A DNA stretch of 64,000 nt. Source: Streptomyces galbus. Lineage in GTDB: Bacteria > Actinomycetota > Actinomycetes > Streptomycetales > Streptomycetaceae. Positions within the stretch are counted from its first letter, which is position 1, and each line of letters opens with the position of its first letter. The stretch is taken from the NCBI RefSeq assembly GCF_005280195.1, contig NZ_SZPR01000034.1:33693-97692 (forward strand), given 5' to 3'. Shown here in pieces: positions 53,205 through 61,692 of the stretch. The position numbers were made by a program, and so were the translations under genes. Under the pieces are notes generated by a model that did no database searches, had not been told where the DNA came from, and saw only the letters and a program-made list of their open reading frames with translations.

Positions 53205-54089
53205 TCAGGACTGGCCATCGGCCGCCGCCTGGTACTCGGCGAGGCGCTCCTGTGCCTCGGCCATGTCGTCGGCGGTCGGTGCGTCGTCCTGGGTGAGCTT
53301 GAGGCGCCAGTAGCCGCTGAAGTCGATCGCGCGCTTGTCGAACCCCCTGTCGTCGACCAGGTGGCGCCGCAGGGTCCGGACGACGCCCGCCTCTCCGGCC
53401 AGCCAGGCGAAGGGGCGACCGGGCGGGAACGCGGCACCGCGGACGGCGTTGAGCAGGACGTCGCTGTGGCCGGCCTGGACTCCGTCGCGGTACAGCCAGT
53501 GCAGGCCGACGTCACCCGCTGTCCGGAAGGTCTGCTGCTCCGCGTGGTCGGCGACCTCGACGTAGACGTGGGCCGGGGTCCGCTCGGGCAGGGCCTCCAG
53601 CAGGGTGCCGATGGCGGGCAGTGCGGTCTCGTCGCCGACGATCAGCAGCCAGTCGGCGGAGGTGATCGAGTCCGTCAGGGAGACCGGTCCGGCGTAGAGC
53701 GCGGAGGGACCGACCATGCCGAGCCGGTCGCCCGGGCGGGCCGAGCCGGCCCAGGCGCTGGCCGGGCCGTTGTCGCCGTGCAGGACGAAGTCGACCTCGA
53801 CGGTGCGGGTACCGGGCACACGCCGGCGGAGGGTGAAGCTGCGCATCCAGGGCCGCTCGTCCTCCGGAATGGCCAGAAACGCCTGATACCAGCCCGTTGC
53901 GTCGTCGCTCTGCTGCGGCAGGAGGGGGCGCTCCTGGCCGGGCCGGGGGAAGCAGAGCTTGAGCTGCTGGTCCGGGCTCAGGCCGACGGAGTCGTCGAGA
54001 TGGTCGGCCTCGAACGTCACCCGGGCCATCCGCGGTGTGATGCGTGTGATGTCGGTGACCTGGATGGACGTGACGGGGAGCTCTGCCAT
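53205..54089 (-). CDS. Siderophore-interacting (SIP/ViuB) family flavoprotein
   Basis: A 294-residue FAD-binding reductase-like protein. It has ARVTFEADHLDD, RSFTLRRRVPG (FAD-binding RxxT), VDFVLHGDNGPASAWAGSAR, LLIVGDETALPAIGTLLEAL and FAWLAGEAGVVRTLRRHLVD, the ViuB-family order. Known members reduce ferric siderophores with NAD(P)H. Here it heads the drug-export operon, so a reductive role in resistance or electron supply to the nearby ferredoxin/P450 is possible but unproven. It is divergent from a TetR gene. Confidence 0.87.
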   Translation of the reverse strand: MAELPVTSIQVTDITRITPRMARVTFEADHLDDSVGLSPDQQLKLCFPRPGQERPLLPQQSDDATGWYQAFLAIPEDERPWMRSFTLRRRVPGTRTVEVDFVLHGDNGPASAWAGSARPGDRLGMVGPSALYAGPVSLTDSITSADWLLIVGDETALPAIGTLLEALPERTPAHVYVEVADHAEQQTFRTAGDVGLHWLYRDGVQAGHSDVLLNAVRGAAFPPGRPFAWLAGEAGVVRTLRRHLVDDRGFDKRAIDFSGYWRLKLTQDDAPTADDMAEAQERLAEYQAAADGQS

Positions 54090-54146
54090 CGAAAACCTTC
54101 CACGAACGTACGGGCATACCAGGGCGGGTGGCCGCCCAGCTGGTAT

Positions 54147-54193
54147 CCTTACACCGTAAGGAGATGCGCGGACGACGTTACTTTATGCAGTAA
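54147..54193. promoter_or_regulatory. Two palindromic sites between SIP and TetR genes
   Basis: CCTTAC-ACC-GTAAGG (54147-54161) is a perfect dyad. TTACT-TTATGC-AGTAA (54178-54193) is a second one that runs into the TetR ribosome site (TAAGGAG). Both are AT-richer than the surroundings and sit between divergent genes, so they are likely operators for the TetR protein. Confidence 0.65.
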
Positions 54194-54204
54194 GGAGTTG
54201 CAAG

Positions 54205-55041
54205 GTGGTTATTTTCGCCGGACAGGGCGATGCTCGCCGATCCATGTCCCTGCTTTGGCGAACGGCCGCATCAGGCGGGCCTGCGCCCAAACCCGGCCCC
54301 AAACCCGGACTCGATGTGGAGACGATCGTGGCAACGGGTATCGCGGTGGCGGACGAGGAGGGGATGGCGGCCCTGTCCATGCGGGCGGTCGGAACCCGGC
54401 TCGGGCGCACCGCGATGGCGCTCTACACGTACGTGCCGAGCAAGAACGAACTGGTCGACCTCATGCACGACAGGGTGCTGGCCGAACTCCCCACGCAGTA
54501 CGACATCAGCGCGGGATGGCGCCCGGCGCTCACCGCCTGGGCCGACGACGCCTGGGCGTTCTACCTGGACCACCCCTGGGTGCTCCAGGTCTCGCAAGCC
54601 CGCCCCGTACTCGGGCCGAACGAGTACGCACGCCTGGAGACGGTGGTGCGGATCCTGGGGGCGACCGGCCTGGAACCCCTGCGCGTCCGGCGGGTCATCT
54701 CGGTGTTGTTCCAGTTCGTGCGGGGAATGGCCCTGGTCGCGACAGAGCACCGGCAGGCAGCGTCGGAGACCGGGGTGCCCGATGAGCAGTGGTGGGCTCA
54801 GCGGTCCGCGCTGATGACCGAGTTCGCGCCGGACTTCACCGAGCGCTACCCCGCCCTCGCGGCCCTGGAGTCGACGGCGAGCCTGGCGGCCATGACCGAG
54901 GCGGGCGACGCGGCGTCACACATGGAGCGGGAGGCGAGGGAGGCGTACCGGGTGGGCCTGGACCTGATCCTCGACGGAGTCGAGGCGGCGGCGCAGGCGG
55001 ACTCCGACGGCACGCTCCACGTGTCGGCCGGCACCCCCTGA
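54205..55041 (+). CDS. TetR-family regulator with TetR_C-type ligand domain
   Basis: A 278-residue repressor from GTG 54205. The HTH is MAALSMRAVGTRLGRTAMAL followed by YTYVPSKNELVDLMHDRVL, as in tetracycline-type repressors. The ligand domain is mostly helical (DDAWAFYLDHPWVLQVSQAR; RRVISVLFQFVRGMALVATE). Two palindromes overlap the divergent promoter region. It probably represses the SIP/ABC/UvrA operon and releases it when the antibiotic or an intermediate binds. Confidence 0.92.
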   Translation: MVIFAGQGDARRSMSLLWRTAASGGPAPKPGPKPGLDVETIVATGIAVADEEGMAALSMRAVGTRLGRTAMALYTYVPSKNELVDLMHDRVLAELPTQYDISAGWRPALTAWADDAWAFYLDHPWVLQVSQARPVLGPNEYARLETVVRILGATGLEPLRVRRVISVLFQFVRGMALVATEHRQAASETGVPDEQWWAQRSALMTEFAPDFTERYPALAALESTASLAAMTEAGDAASHMEREAREAYRVGLDLILDGVEAAAQADSDGTLHVSAGTP

Positions 55042-55144
55042 CGGTGCCGCCGGGGCCGCGCGATTCGGCACGCGCTCCACACTGAAGCGACCGGTTTCGA
55101 AGCGGAATGCATCCCAATCAGCCATCTCCGGCCGGAAACATTCA

Positions 55145-55173
55145 TTGACGCTATCTCGGACGGTGACTACCGT
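55145..55173 (+). promoter_or_regulatory. Candidate promoter of the LmbU-type gene
   Basis: TTGACG (55145-55150) and TACCGT (55168-55173) are separated by 17 bases, about 80 bases before the LmbU start. The region 55042-55251 contains no other feature. Confidence 0.5.
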
Positions 55174-55251
55174 TTTTGGGGCTTGCGACTTTGTTGGCTT
55201 GAGGGGCGCGCTGAATGGTGAGATGCACCCCCCGATTTTAGGAGAAAGCCG

Positions 55252-55896
55252 GTGCAGCATATCGCCAAGTACAACCGGAGCAACCGCCAACCAGTCGGCC
55301 GCCGGGCCACCGAGGCGTCCCGCTCTCGCAGACCCGGCGAGCAGGAACGAATCCTCACCACTCGGGTCGGCCTGAAGATACCGACCAGCCTCCCGTACGA
55401 CCGGTGGGAGAGGGCTGGGCAGCACATCTTCCAGATCGCCGACTCCTCCGCCTGGTGCCTCGGCGACTGGCTCGTCTACGGCCAGGACCGTTACGCCGAC
55501 CGCTACCAGACCGGCGTGCAGGCCGCGGGACTGGACTACCAGACGCTGCGCAACTACGCGTGGGTGGCGCGCCACTTCGAGCTCTGGCGTCGGCGCGAGA
55601 CGCTGAGCTTCGGCCACCACGCCGAGGTCGCCTCCCTGCCGTCGGCCGAGGCCGACAGCTGGCTCGACCAGGCGGAGCAGCACGGCTGGTCGCGCAACCA
55701 GCTCCGACTGCGGCTGAGGGAGAGCCGCGGAGGGGGCCGGCCGGCCGGTCCCGTACAGGCCAGCCAACTCCGGATAAGCGCCCCCTGTGACCGGGTCCAG
55801 CGCTGGCGGGAGGCCGCCTCGAGGGGAGACCGGGACTTCGAGGAATGGGTCCTGCTGACGCTCGACCGTGCCACCGCGCACGAGCTCGGTCACTGA
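55252..55896 (+). CDS. LmbU-type pathway regulator
   Basis: A 214-residue protein of the LmbU/NovE/HmtD family: TTRVGLKIPTSLPYDRWERA, SAWCLGDWLVYGQDRYADRY, LDYQTLRNYAWVARHFELWR and GHHAEVASLPSAEADSWLDQ are characteristic. LmbU activates lincomycin genes by binding DNA through an HTH. Homologues occur in actinomycin clusters. GTG 55252 follows AGGAGA. It is co-transcribed with the ferredoxin and is the probable activator of the cluster. Confidence 0.92.
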   Translation: MQHIAKYNRSNRQPVGRRATEASRSRRPGEQERILTTRVGLKIPTSLPYDRWERAGQHIFQIADSSAWCLGDWLVYGQDRYADRYQTGVQAAGLDYQTLRNYAWVARHFELWRRRETLSFGHHAEVASLPSAEADSWLDQAEQHGWSRNQLRLRLRESRGGGRPAGPVQASQLRISAPCDRVQRWREAASRGDRDFEEWVLLTLDRATAHELGH

Positions 55897-55928
55897 CACC
55901 CCGCCCAGACCACCGGAGACGGCCACCA

Positions 55929-56135
55929 ATGAAGATCAGCATCGACCACCGCACCTGTATCGGGTCCGGGCAGTGCACCCTGACGGCACCCACCGTGTTC
56001 ACACAGGACGACGACGGGTACGCCGCGCTCGTGTCCGACGGGGCGCGGACAGCGACCCTGCGGCAGGTCACCCAGGCCGCGCTGTCCTGTCCCGTCCAGG
56101 CCATCGCGGTGAAGGACGGCTTACCTGACGCCTGA
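55929..56135 (+). CDS. 3Fe-4S ferredoxin partner of the P450
   Basis: A 68-residue ferredoxin. The cluster ligands are in CIGSGQC near residue 10 and CPVQAI near residue 54, with a missing fourth Cys as in P450-linked 3Fe-4S ferredoxins. It lies 32 bases after the LmbU gene and converges with the P450 across a strong terminator. It probably passes electrons to that P450. In S. antibioticus, a ferredoxin/P450 pair (saAcmN/saAcmM) oxidises proline in actinomycin halves. Confidence 0.92.
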   Translation: MKISIDHRTCIGSGQCTLTAPTVFTQDDDGYAALVSDGARTATLRQVTQAALSCPVQAIAVKDGLPDA

Positions 56136-56161
56136 CGGCACAGGCTTCCGCCCCTGAGTGC

Positions 56162-56197
56162 CCGAGGGCCCCGCACCACGGATCGCGGGGCCCTCGG
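56162..56197. terminator. Strong bidirectional terminator
   Basis: A perfect 13-bp stem: CCGAGGGCCCCGC ending at 56174 pairs with the complement at 56185-56197, with a 10-base loop, between the convergent ferredoxin and P450 genes. Confidence 0.88.
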
Positions 56198-56210
56198 CCC
56201 TGCGGTCGGA

Positions 56211-57503
56211 TCACGTTCCGAGCCGCAGACGCAGCGCGTTCAGCCGCCAACTGCCGGGCAGCCGGGCACGGTCGTGCTCCGGATCGCCGGCAGCGAGCGC
56301 GAGGTCCGGGTAGCGGGCCAGCAACCGGGCGAGCGCCACCTCGCCCTCCTGCCGGGCCAGCGTGGCACCCAAGCAGTAGTGGATGCCATGGCCGAAACCC
56401 ACGTGGTTCTCGGCCTGCCCGTCCGGCTGACGGGTCAGGTGCAGGCGATCCGGATCCGTGTAGTGCCGCGGGTCGAAGTTGGCGGACACGAGCACCGGTT
56501 GGACCGCCTCACCGCGGGCGATCCGCGTGCCGGCTATCTCCAGGTCTTCCGCCGCATAGCGCAGTCGGGCCACCTGCACCGACCCGCACCAGCGCATCAG
56601 CTCGTGCACCGCCGTCGGGAGCAACGCCGGGTCCTGCCTGAGCCGTGCCAGCTGGTCGGGATGGGTGAGCAGGGCCGCGGTGCCGTTGCCGATCAGATGC
56701 GTGCTCGTCTCATGTCCGGCCAGCACCAGGGTGAGCACCATGGTGACCATCTCCGTGTCGCTGAGCCGCCCGCCGTCGTCGTCCTGTGCCCGGATCAGTT
56801 CGCTGAGCAGATCGTCCGTGAGCGCGGCACGACGGTGTTCGATCAGTCGATGGCAGTAGTCGATCATCACGGGAAACGAGTGCTGCAGGCGTTCGGGCCG
56901 CATCGACACGAGGTCCCCGCCCCACTCCCGCCAGCGATCGAGGTCGGCCTCGGGAATCCCGACGAGCCGGCAGATCACCCTGATCGACAGGGGGTAGGCG
57001 TAGTGCTCGAGCAGGTCCACCGTGCCGTCCTGCGCCCGGTCAGGCAGTTCGGCGAGCAGCCGGTCGGCGATCTCTTCGATGGCGGGACGCAGATCGAGGA
57101 TACGGCGGGCCGTGAACGCCCGGGTCACCAGGCGACGCAGCCGCGGATGGTCCGGCGGGTCGCTGTCGAGGATGGATCCCAGGAGGTAGATCCGTAAGTG
57201 CTCGGGCACCTTGAGCAGTTCCATCATCCCCTCACGTGGATCCGCGCCTTGGGCTCCGGGCACGTGAGACGGGGTGTTGACGAACCGCGGGTCGCGCAGC
57301 ACGGCGCGGACGTCGTCGTAGCGGGTCACGAACCACACCGGGGTGCCGTCGACGAACCGGCCGCGGACGACCGGGCCCTGCTCGCGCAGCCGGCCGTAAC
57401 CGCCGAAGGGGTCGGCCAGCAGGTCGGGGTCCATCATGTGCGGGCCGGCGGGGCACGCCGCTCCCCCGCCGGCCGGCGGGACGTCCTGGAACGTGGAAGA
57501 CAT
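56211..57503 (-). CDS. Cytochrome P450 (candidate actinomycin-prolyl oxidase)
   Basis: A 430-residue soluble P450. The I-helix is LVLAGHETSTHLIGNG, the K-helix ExxR is ELMRW, and the heme loop FGHGIHYCLGATLAR holds Cys377. The family looks like CYP107. In the actinomycin X producer, saAcmM of the CYP107Z type hydroxylates and ketonises proline in the peptide. The position beside a ferredoxin supports the same role here. Hydroxylation of kynurenine is the alternative, since no flavin kynurenine monooxygenase is seen. ATG 57503 is chosen because upstream codons show no ribosome site. Confidence 0.9.
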   Translation of the reverse strand: MSSTFQDVPPAGGGAACPAGPHMMDPDLLADPFGGYGRLREQGPVVRGRFVDGTPVWFVTRYDDVRAVLRDPRFVNTPSHVPGAQGADPREGMMELLKVPEHLRIYLLGSILDSDPPDHPRLRRLVTRAFTARRILDLRPAIEEIADRLLAELPDRAQDGTVDLLEHYAYPLSIRVICRLVGIPEADLDRWREWGGDLVSMRPERLQHSFPVMIDYCHRLIEHRRAALTDDLLSELIRAQDDDGGRLSDTEMVTMVLTLVLAGHETSTHLIGNGTAALLTHPDQLARLRQDPALLPTAVHELMRWCGSVQVARLRYAAEDLEIAGTRIARGEAVQPVLVSANFDPRHYTDPDRLHLTRQPDGQAENHVGFGHGIHYCLGATLARQEGEVALARLLARYPDLALAAGDPEHDRARLPGSWRLNALRLRLGT

Positions 57504-57529
57504 GGTCGGCTCCGGTACTCGCTGGGGCG

Positions 57530-58570
57530 TCACTTGACCGCGCTGATCACGCCGTGCGGCGTCCACTGGCCGCCGGGCAGTCGCTCGGGTTTCACGAACC
57601 CGGCCGCGGCGAACCACTCCTCGTACTGGCCCCACCGGTAGATCGTGCTGCTCGCAGCCGGCAGCGTCGCGAAGTACACGTTGTCCAGGGCGGCGTACAG
57701 CGGGCCGTCCCCGCTGTCGTCGGACATGGCGTTGAACACGAGCACCCGCCCGCCGTCCGGAAGCGCCGCGTACGCCTTGCGCAGCAGCCGTACGTTCTCC
57801 TGCGGCGACCAGATCACCAGCTGGTTGGCGAAGAGCACGCAGTCGTGGCCCGTGGGGTAGGTGTCGGCGAAGATGTCCGCGGCTTGCACGGCGATCCGGT
57901 CGGACAGCCCGTGCTCGGCGATCTTCCTGCGGGCGATCTCCACCGTGCCGGGCAGGTCCAGGACGGTGAACTTCACGCCGGGGTTGGCCTGCGCGAGGGC
58001 CATGGCGTTGACACCGTCCCCGCCGCCCACATCGAGCACGCGGCGCACGCCTGTGAGGTCGGCCTTCTCGATCAGCACCGGGTTGGACAGCCGGGACCAG
58101 GACCGCATGCAGCGGTAGAACAGCTGCTCCAGCTCGGGGTCCGCGGACAGCCGGTGGTAGAGGTCCTCCCCCGTGCCCTTGATCCGTCGCAGGCCGACGT
58201 TGGTGTTCTCGCGCAGCGACGCGACGAAGTCCGTCTCGGCGGGCCGGACGATCCGCTCCTCGTACTCGACGAGGTCCTCGATGATCTCCCAGTTGCCCTC
58301 CGCGATGAGACCGTTCAGCACGTCGGCGTTCTCGTAGCTCTCGCCCTGACGCACTGTCAGTCCGAGTGCGGTGGTGCCGAGCAGCAGGATCTGCACGGGT
58401 CGCTCCTCAAGCCCGAGTTCCCGGCCGATGTCCGTCGAGGTCAGGCCGGGTCGCCGGTGCAGCAGGGTGAACAGGCCCAGGTCGCTGCCCGCGCGCAGCA
58501 TCTGGAAGGCCGAGGAGCCGAACAGGATCTGTACCAGTCCGTCGGTGGTGAGCGGGGATGCGTGAGCCAT
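57530..58570 (-). CDS. SAM-dependent C-methyltransferase for 4-methyl-3-hydroxykynurenine
   Basis: A 346-residue methyltransferase of the O-methyltransferase fold with an N-terminal dimerisation domain (FQMLRAGSDLGLFTLLHRRP). The SAM site is RVLDVGGGDGVNAMALAQAN, with TVLDLPGTVEIARRK and DGGRVLVFNAMSDD later. SibL-type enzymes of this family methylate C-4 of 3-hydroxykynurenine on the way to 4-methyl-3-hydroxyanthranilate. Sitting between the P450 and kynureninase genes fits that role (acmI/acmL type). ATG 58570 follows GGAG with 5-base spacing. Confidence 0.88.
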   Translation of the reverse strand: MAHASPLTTDGLVQILFGSSAFQMLRAGSDLGLFTLLHRRPGLTSTDIGRELGLEERPVQILLLGTTALGLTVRQGESYENADVLNGLIAEGNWEIIEDLVEYEERIVRPAETDFVASLRENTNVGLRRIKGTGEDLYHRLSADPELEQLFYRCMRSWSRLSNPVLIEKADLTGVRRVLDVGGGDGVNAMALAQANPGVKFTVLDLPGTVEIARRKIAEHGLSDRIAVQAADIFADTYPTGHDCVLFANQLVIWSPQENVRLLRKAYAALPDGGRVLVFNAMSDDSGDGPLYAALDNVYFATLPAASSTIYRWGQYEEWFAAAGFVKPERLPGGQWTPHGVISAVK

Positions 58571-58621
58571 GGGCACTCCGAATCGGCTGAAGTGGACAGG
58601 GTGGTGTGCGGAAGGCGGAGA

Positions 58622-59881
58622 TCAGGTCACCCGGGTCAGGCCGGCGGGCCGGGAGGCGTAGGCGCCGTCGGCCACGAGGTCGCGCGTGCGGGCCAACGCG
58701 TCCCAGACGTCGGTGAACCGGGTGGTCAGGGGGGACAGGCCGATGCGCAGCCGGTCCGGGACCCGGTAGTCGCACACCACCTTCGCGTCGGCGGCCAGCG
58801 CCTGGCAGACGCGCCAGGCGTCCGGGTGGTACAGGGACAGATGCGAACCGCGCCGCTCCGGCGCGGGCGAGGCGGGCCGGAAGCCCAGCGGAGCGAGCCA
58901 GGCGTCCGCCAGGTCGTCGGCCAGCCGGCCCAGCCGCAGCCCCTTGGCCCGGATCCGTGCCAGGCCCGCCTCCTCGACCAGGTCGAGTGCGGGATCGATC
59001 GCCGCGAGCGACACCAGCGGCGGGGTACTCACCAGGAACCGCTCGATGGTGGGCACCGGGTCGTAGTCGGGGCCCATCTCGAACTGCTCGCGCTGCCCGA
59101 ACCAGCCCCACACCGGCTGCCGCAACCGCGACTGCAGGTCACGCCGCACATAGAGAAAGGCGGGTGAGCCCGGGCCACCGTTGAGGTACTTGTAGGTGCA
59201 GCCGACGGCAAGTTCGGCACCGGTACCGGCCAGATCGACGGGAACGGCCCCGGCGGCGTGCGACACGTCCCACAGCACCCGCGCGCCGGCCGCGTGGACC
59301 AAGTCGTTCACCTGCGCCATGTCCAGCAGCGCGCCGCTCCGGTAGGACACCAGGGACAGCACCACGAGCGCGACGTCATCGTCGAGCGCCGAGCGCAGGG
59401 CGTCGAGATCGAGGCCGCCGTCGAGGTCGGACGGCAACCGCACCAGCCGCAGCCCGCGCTGTTCGGCCAGGCCCTGGACGATGTACCGGTTGGTGGGGAA
59501 GTCCTCGGCGTCCATCAGGACGGTGCCTCGGCCTGGTGCCGCGTCCAGGGCGGCGACGGCCAGCTTGTAGAGGTTGACCGACGTGGAGTCGGAGATGACC
59601 ACCTCGCCGGGTGCGGCGCCGAGTACGTGCGCGGCGATGCGGTCGCCGAGCTGGGCGCCCCAGTCGATCCAGCCCTGCCACGACCGCACCAGTCCCGCGC
59701 CCCAGCCGTCCTCGACCACGTTCCGCAGCACCGCGGGCGTGGCCGTGGGCAGGCGGCCCAGCGAGTTGCCGTCCAGGTAGATCAGCTCCGGATCGGCACT
59801 GACGAACCGGTCGCGGAAAGCGGCGAGTGGATCGGCCGCGTCCAGTTCCTCGGCCACCGTGCGCGGGATACCGCTCACCAT
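58622..59881 (-). CDS. acmH: (Hydroxy)kynureninase of the actinomycin-type cluster
   Basis: A 419-residue PLP enzyme: YLDGNSLGRLP, LSLVSYRSGALLDMAQVNDL, DVSHAAGAVPVDL and GCTYKYLNGGPGSPAF with the Schiff-base Lys. It should release 4-methyl-3-hydroxyanthranilate from the methylated hydroxykynurenine. It is clearly different from AntP, with no N-terminal extension and other active-site neighbours. ATG 59881 follows AAGGAGG. Confidence 0.92.
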   Translation of the reverse strand: MVSGIPRTVAEELDAADPLAAFRDRFVSADPELIYLDGNSLGRLPTATPAVLRNVVEDGWGAGLVRSWQGWIDWGAQLGDRIAAHVLGAAPGEVVISDSTSVNLYKLAVAALDAAPGRGTVLMDAEDFPTNRYIVQGLAEQRGLRLVRLPSDLDGGLDLDALRSALDDDVALVVLSLVSYRSGALLDMAQVNDLVHAAGARVLWDVSHAAGAVPVDLAGTGAELAVGCTYKYLNGGPGSPAFLYVRRDLQSRLRQPVWGWFGQREQFEMGPDYDPVPTIERFLVSTPPLVSLAAIDPALDLVEEAGLARIRAKGLRLGRLADDLADAWLAPLGFRPASPAPERRGSHLSLYHPDAWRVCQALAADAKVVCDYRVPDRLRIGLSPLTTRFTDVWDALARTRDLVADGAYASRPAGLTRVT

Positions 59882-59955
59882 CGGCCCTCCTTCTTTCTCG
59901 TGTCGTCCGTGTCCGCGTGTCCCCCGCTGCCCGCCGGGGGCTCGGTGACGCCGGG

Positions 59956-60798
59956 TCACAGGGTCGAGCGCACCGACCACAGTTCCGGGAAGAAGCGGTG
60001 CTCACTGATGCGTGCGAGCCAGGCCACGCCCTCGGTGCCGCCCGTCCCGGCCTTGGCGCCCAGCATGCGCTGCACGGTCACCAGGTGGGTGTAGCGCCAG
60101 CGCGCGAACTGGTCGGCGGTATCCATCAGCGCCTCGGCGAGCAGATGCAGGTCTCGATGGCGGACGGGATCCCGGTAGACCGACCGCCAGGCCTCCTCGA
60201 CCTCGGCGCCGCCTCGGTACGGCCGGGCGACGTCCCGGTCCGCGGAGTCGTCGGGCGCGAGCAGTCCGCGGCGTGCCAGCAGGTCGAGCGCGGCGTCATA
60301 CAGGCTCGGCTCGCGCAGCTGGCCGAGCACTGCTTCGTATCCCGCTGTGTTCCGGTGCGGGGCGACCATCGCGGGGTTCTTGTTGCCGAGCAGGAACTCC
60401 AAGCGCCGGTAGCCGGCTGACTGGAAGCCGGAGGCCGAGCCCAAGACGTCCCGGAACTCGGCGAACTCCACCGGGGACAGCACGGAGAACGTCTCCCACG
60501 AGACCAGCAACACCTGCTGCACCCGCGCGGCGCGGCGCAGCGTCCACAGTGCGTCGTCGAGCAGGTCGTCCGCCAACTGGTCGCGTGCTGTGCTGAATTC
60601 CGTGTGCAGCAGCTTGAACAGCAACTCCTTGACCTGGCTCATGATGATGAACCCCGGCTCGGTACGGGCCGAGCTGAGCGGATGCTGCAACGTCAGCAGC
60701 TCATCCATCCGGGCGTAGTGGGCGTACGGGGTGGTGTCCGAGGGGGATGCGGCGGACAGCGGGCACGCGGCGCCCTGGGGGGTCCGTTCGGTGGTCAT
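59956..60798 (-). CDS. acmG: Tryptophan 2,3-dioxygenase of the actinomycin-type cluster
   Basis: A 280-residue heme dioxygenase: EPGFIIMSQVKELLFKLLHT, GSASGFQSAGYRRLEFLLGN and FARWRYTHLVTVQRMLGAKA. It performs the first step from tryptophan. It is the second such enzyme in the window and differs throughout from AntN. Its ATG overlaps the formamidase stop (ATGA), so the two steps are coupled. Confidence 0.93.
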   Translation of the reverse strand: MTTERTPQGAACPLSAASPSDTTPYAHYARMDELLTLQHPLSSARTEPGFIIMSQVKELLFKLLHTEFSTARDQLADDLLDDALWTLRRAARVQQVLLVSWETFSVLSPVEFAEFRDVLGSASGFQSAGYRRLEFLLGNKNPAMVAPHRNTAGYEAVLGQLREPSLYDAALDLLARRGLLAPDDSADRDVARPYRGGAEVEEAWRSVYRDPVRHRDLHLLAEALMDTADQFARWRYTHLVTVQRMLGAKAGTGGTEGVAWLARISEHRFFPELWSVRSTL

Positions 60799-61688
60799 GC
60801 GGTCGCTTCCTCCAGTCCCATCTGCGCGAGCACCGCGTCGCCCAGTGCGGTGCCCGGCACGCCCAGGTCGTAGGGGAGGTCGAAGTGGTCGCGCCGGTCG
60901 GCGACGACTTCGGTCACCGCCGCTCGGGGGCGCAGCGCCGCCACCATCCGGTCGTGCTGACGGACGTACTCGTCGGTCTCGTTGCCACCGCGGGCGATCA
61001 CCGTCTCGGGCAGCCGATCCGGCAGCCGCAGGATCGGGCTGTTGCGGCGAGCCGCGGCCTCGTCGAGTCGCAGCACGTCGTTGACGTAGGACAGACGGAC
61101 CGGCTCGAGGTCGTACATGCCGCTGAGCAGCACCGCCCCTGCGATCCGGTCGGACACGTCCGGGCCGGCCGGCACACCGGGCAGCAGGGCCATGGCGGCC
61201 AGGTGCGCTCCGGCCGAGGTGCCGCACAGATGGAGGCGGTCCGGGTCGAACCCGAGGTCGTCCGCCTGCCGCAGCAGCCAGTCCACCGCCCGGCGCACCA
61301 TGCCCGCCATGGCGTCCAGCCCGACGTCCGGTGCCAGCCCGTACTCGATCACCGCGACTGCCGCTCCGGCGGCCAGCAACGGCGGTACGGGGAAGGCCGA
61401 TTCGGCGCGGCCGAGTGCTTGCCAGTTCCCGCCGTGCACGAACACCAGGAGCGGTGCCCGTCCGGCACGCGGCCCGGGGAAGTAGTCGAGTCTCTCCGCC
61501 GGGTGCGGGCCGTAGGCGAGGGATGCCCGCGCAGGATGGGCGCGGCGGGCGGCCTCGCTCAGCCGTTCGTACGCGCGCAGGTAGGCGTCCAGGCTCGCCA
61601 CACGGGAACTCGGCGAGTACTGCCGGTCCAGCGTGGTCTGATCCATGCCCCGGTACACGGCGGCTCCGGGCGGCGGTACGTCGCGCAC
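60795..61688 (-). CDS. acmF: Arylformamidase (kynurenine formamidase)
   Basis: A 297-residue alpha/beta hydrolase: VYRGMDQTTLDRQYSPSSRV near the start, oxyanion motif HGGNW, nucleophile elbow CGTSAGAHLA with Ser, and the base His probably in RRDHFDLPYDL. It hydrolyses N-formylkynurenine. Unlike AntO it keeps the usual Ser. GTG 61688 is chosen because the family's VYRGMD segment lies upstream of the next ATG. GGGAG precedes it. Confidence 0.9.
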   Translation of the reverse strand: MRDVPPPGAAVYRGMDQTTLDRQYSPSSRVASLDAYLRAYERLSEAARRAHPARASLAYGPHPAERLDYFPGPRAGRAPLLVFVHGGNWQALGRAESAFPVPPLLAAGAAVAVIEYGLAPDVGLDAMAGMVRRAVDWLLRQADDLGFDPDRLHLCGTSAGAHLAAMALLPGVPAGPDVSDRIAGAVLLSGMYDLEPVRLSYVNDVLRLDEAAARRNSPILRLPDRLPETVIARGGNETDEYVRQHDRMVAALRPRAAVTEVVADRRDHFDLPYDLGVPGTALGDAVLAQMGLEEATA

Positions 61689-61692
61689 GCGC

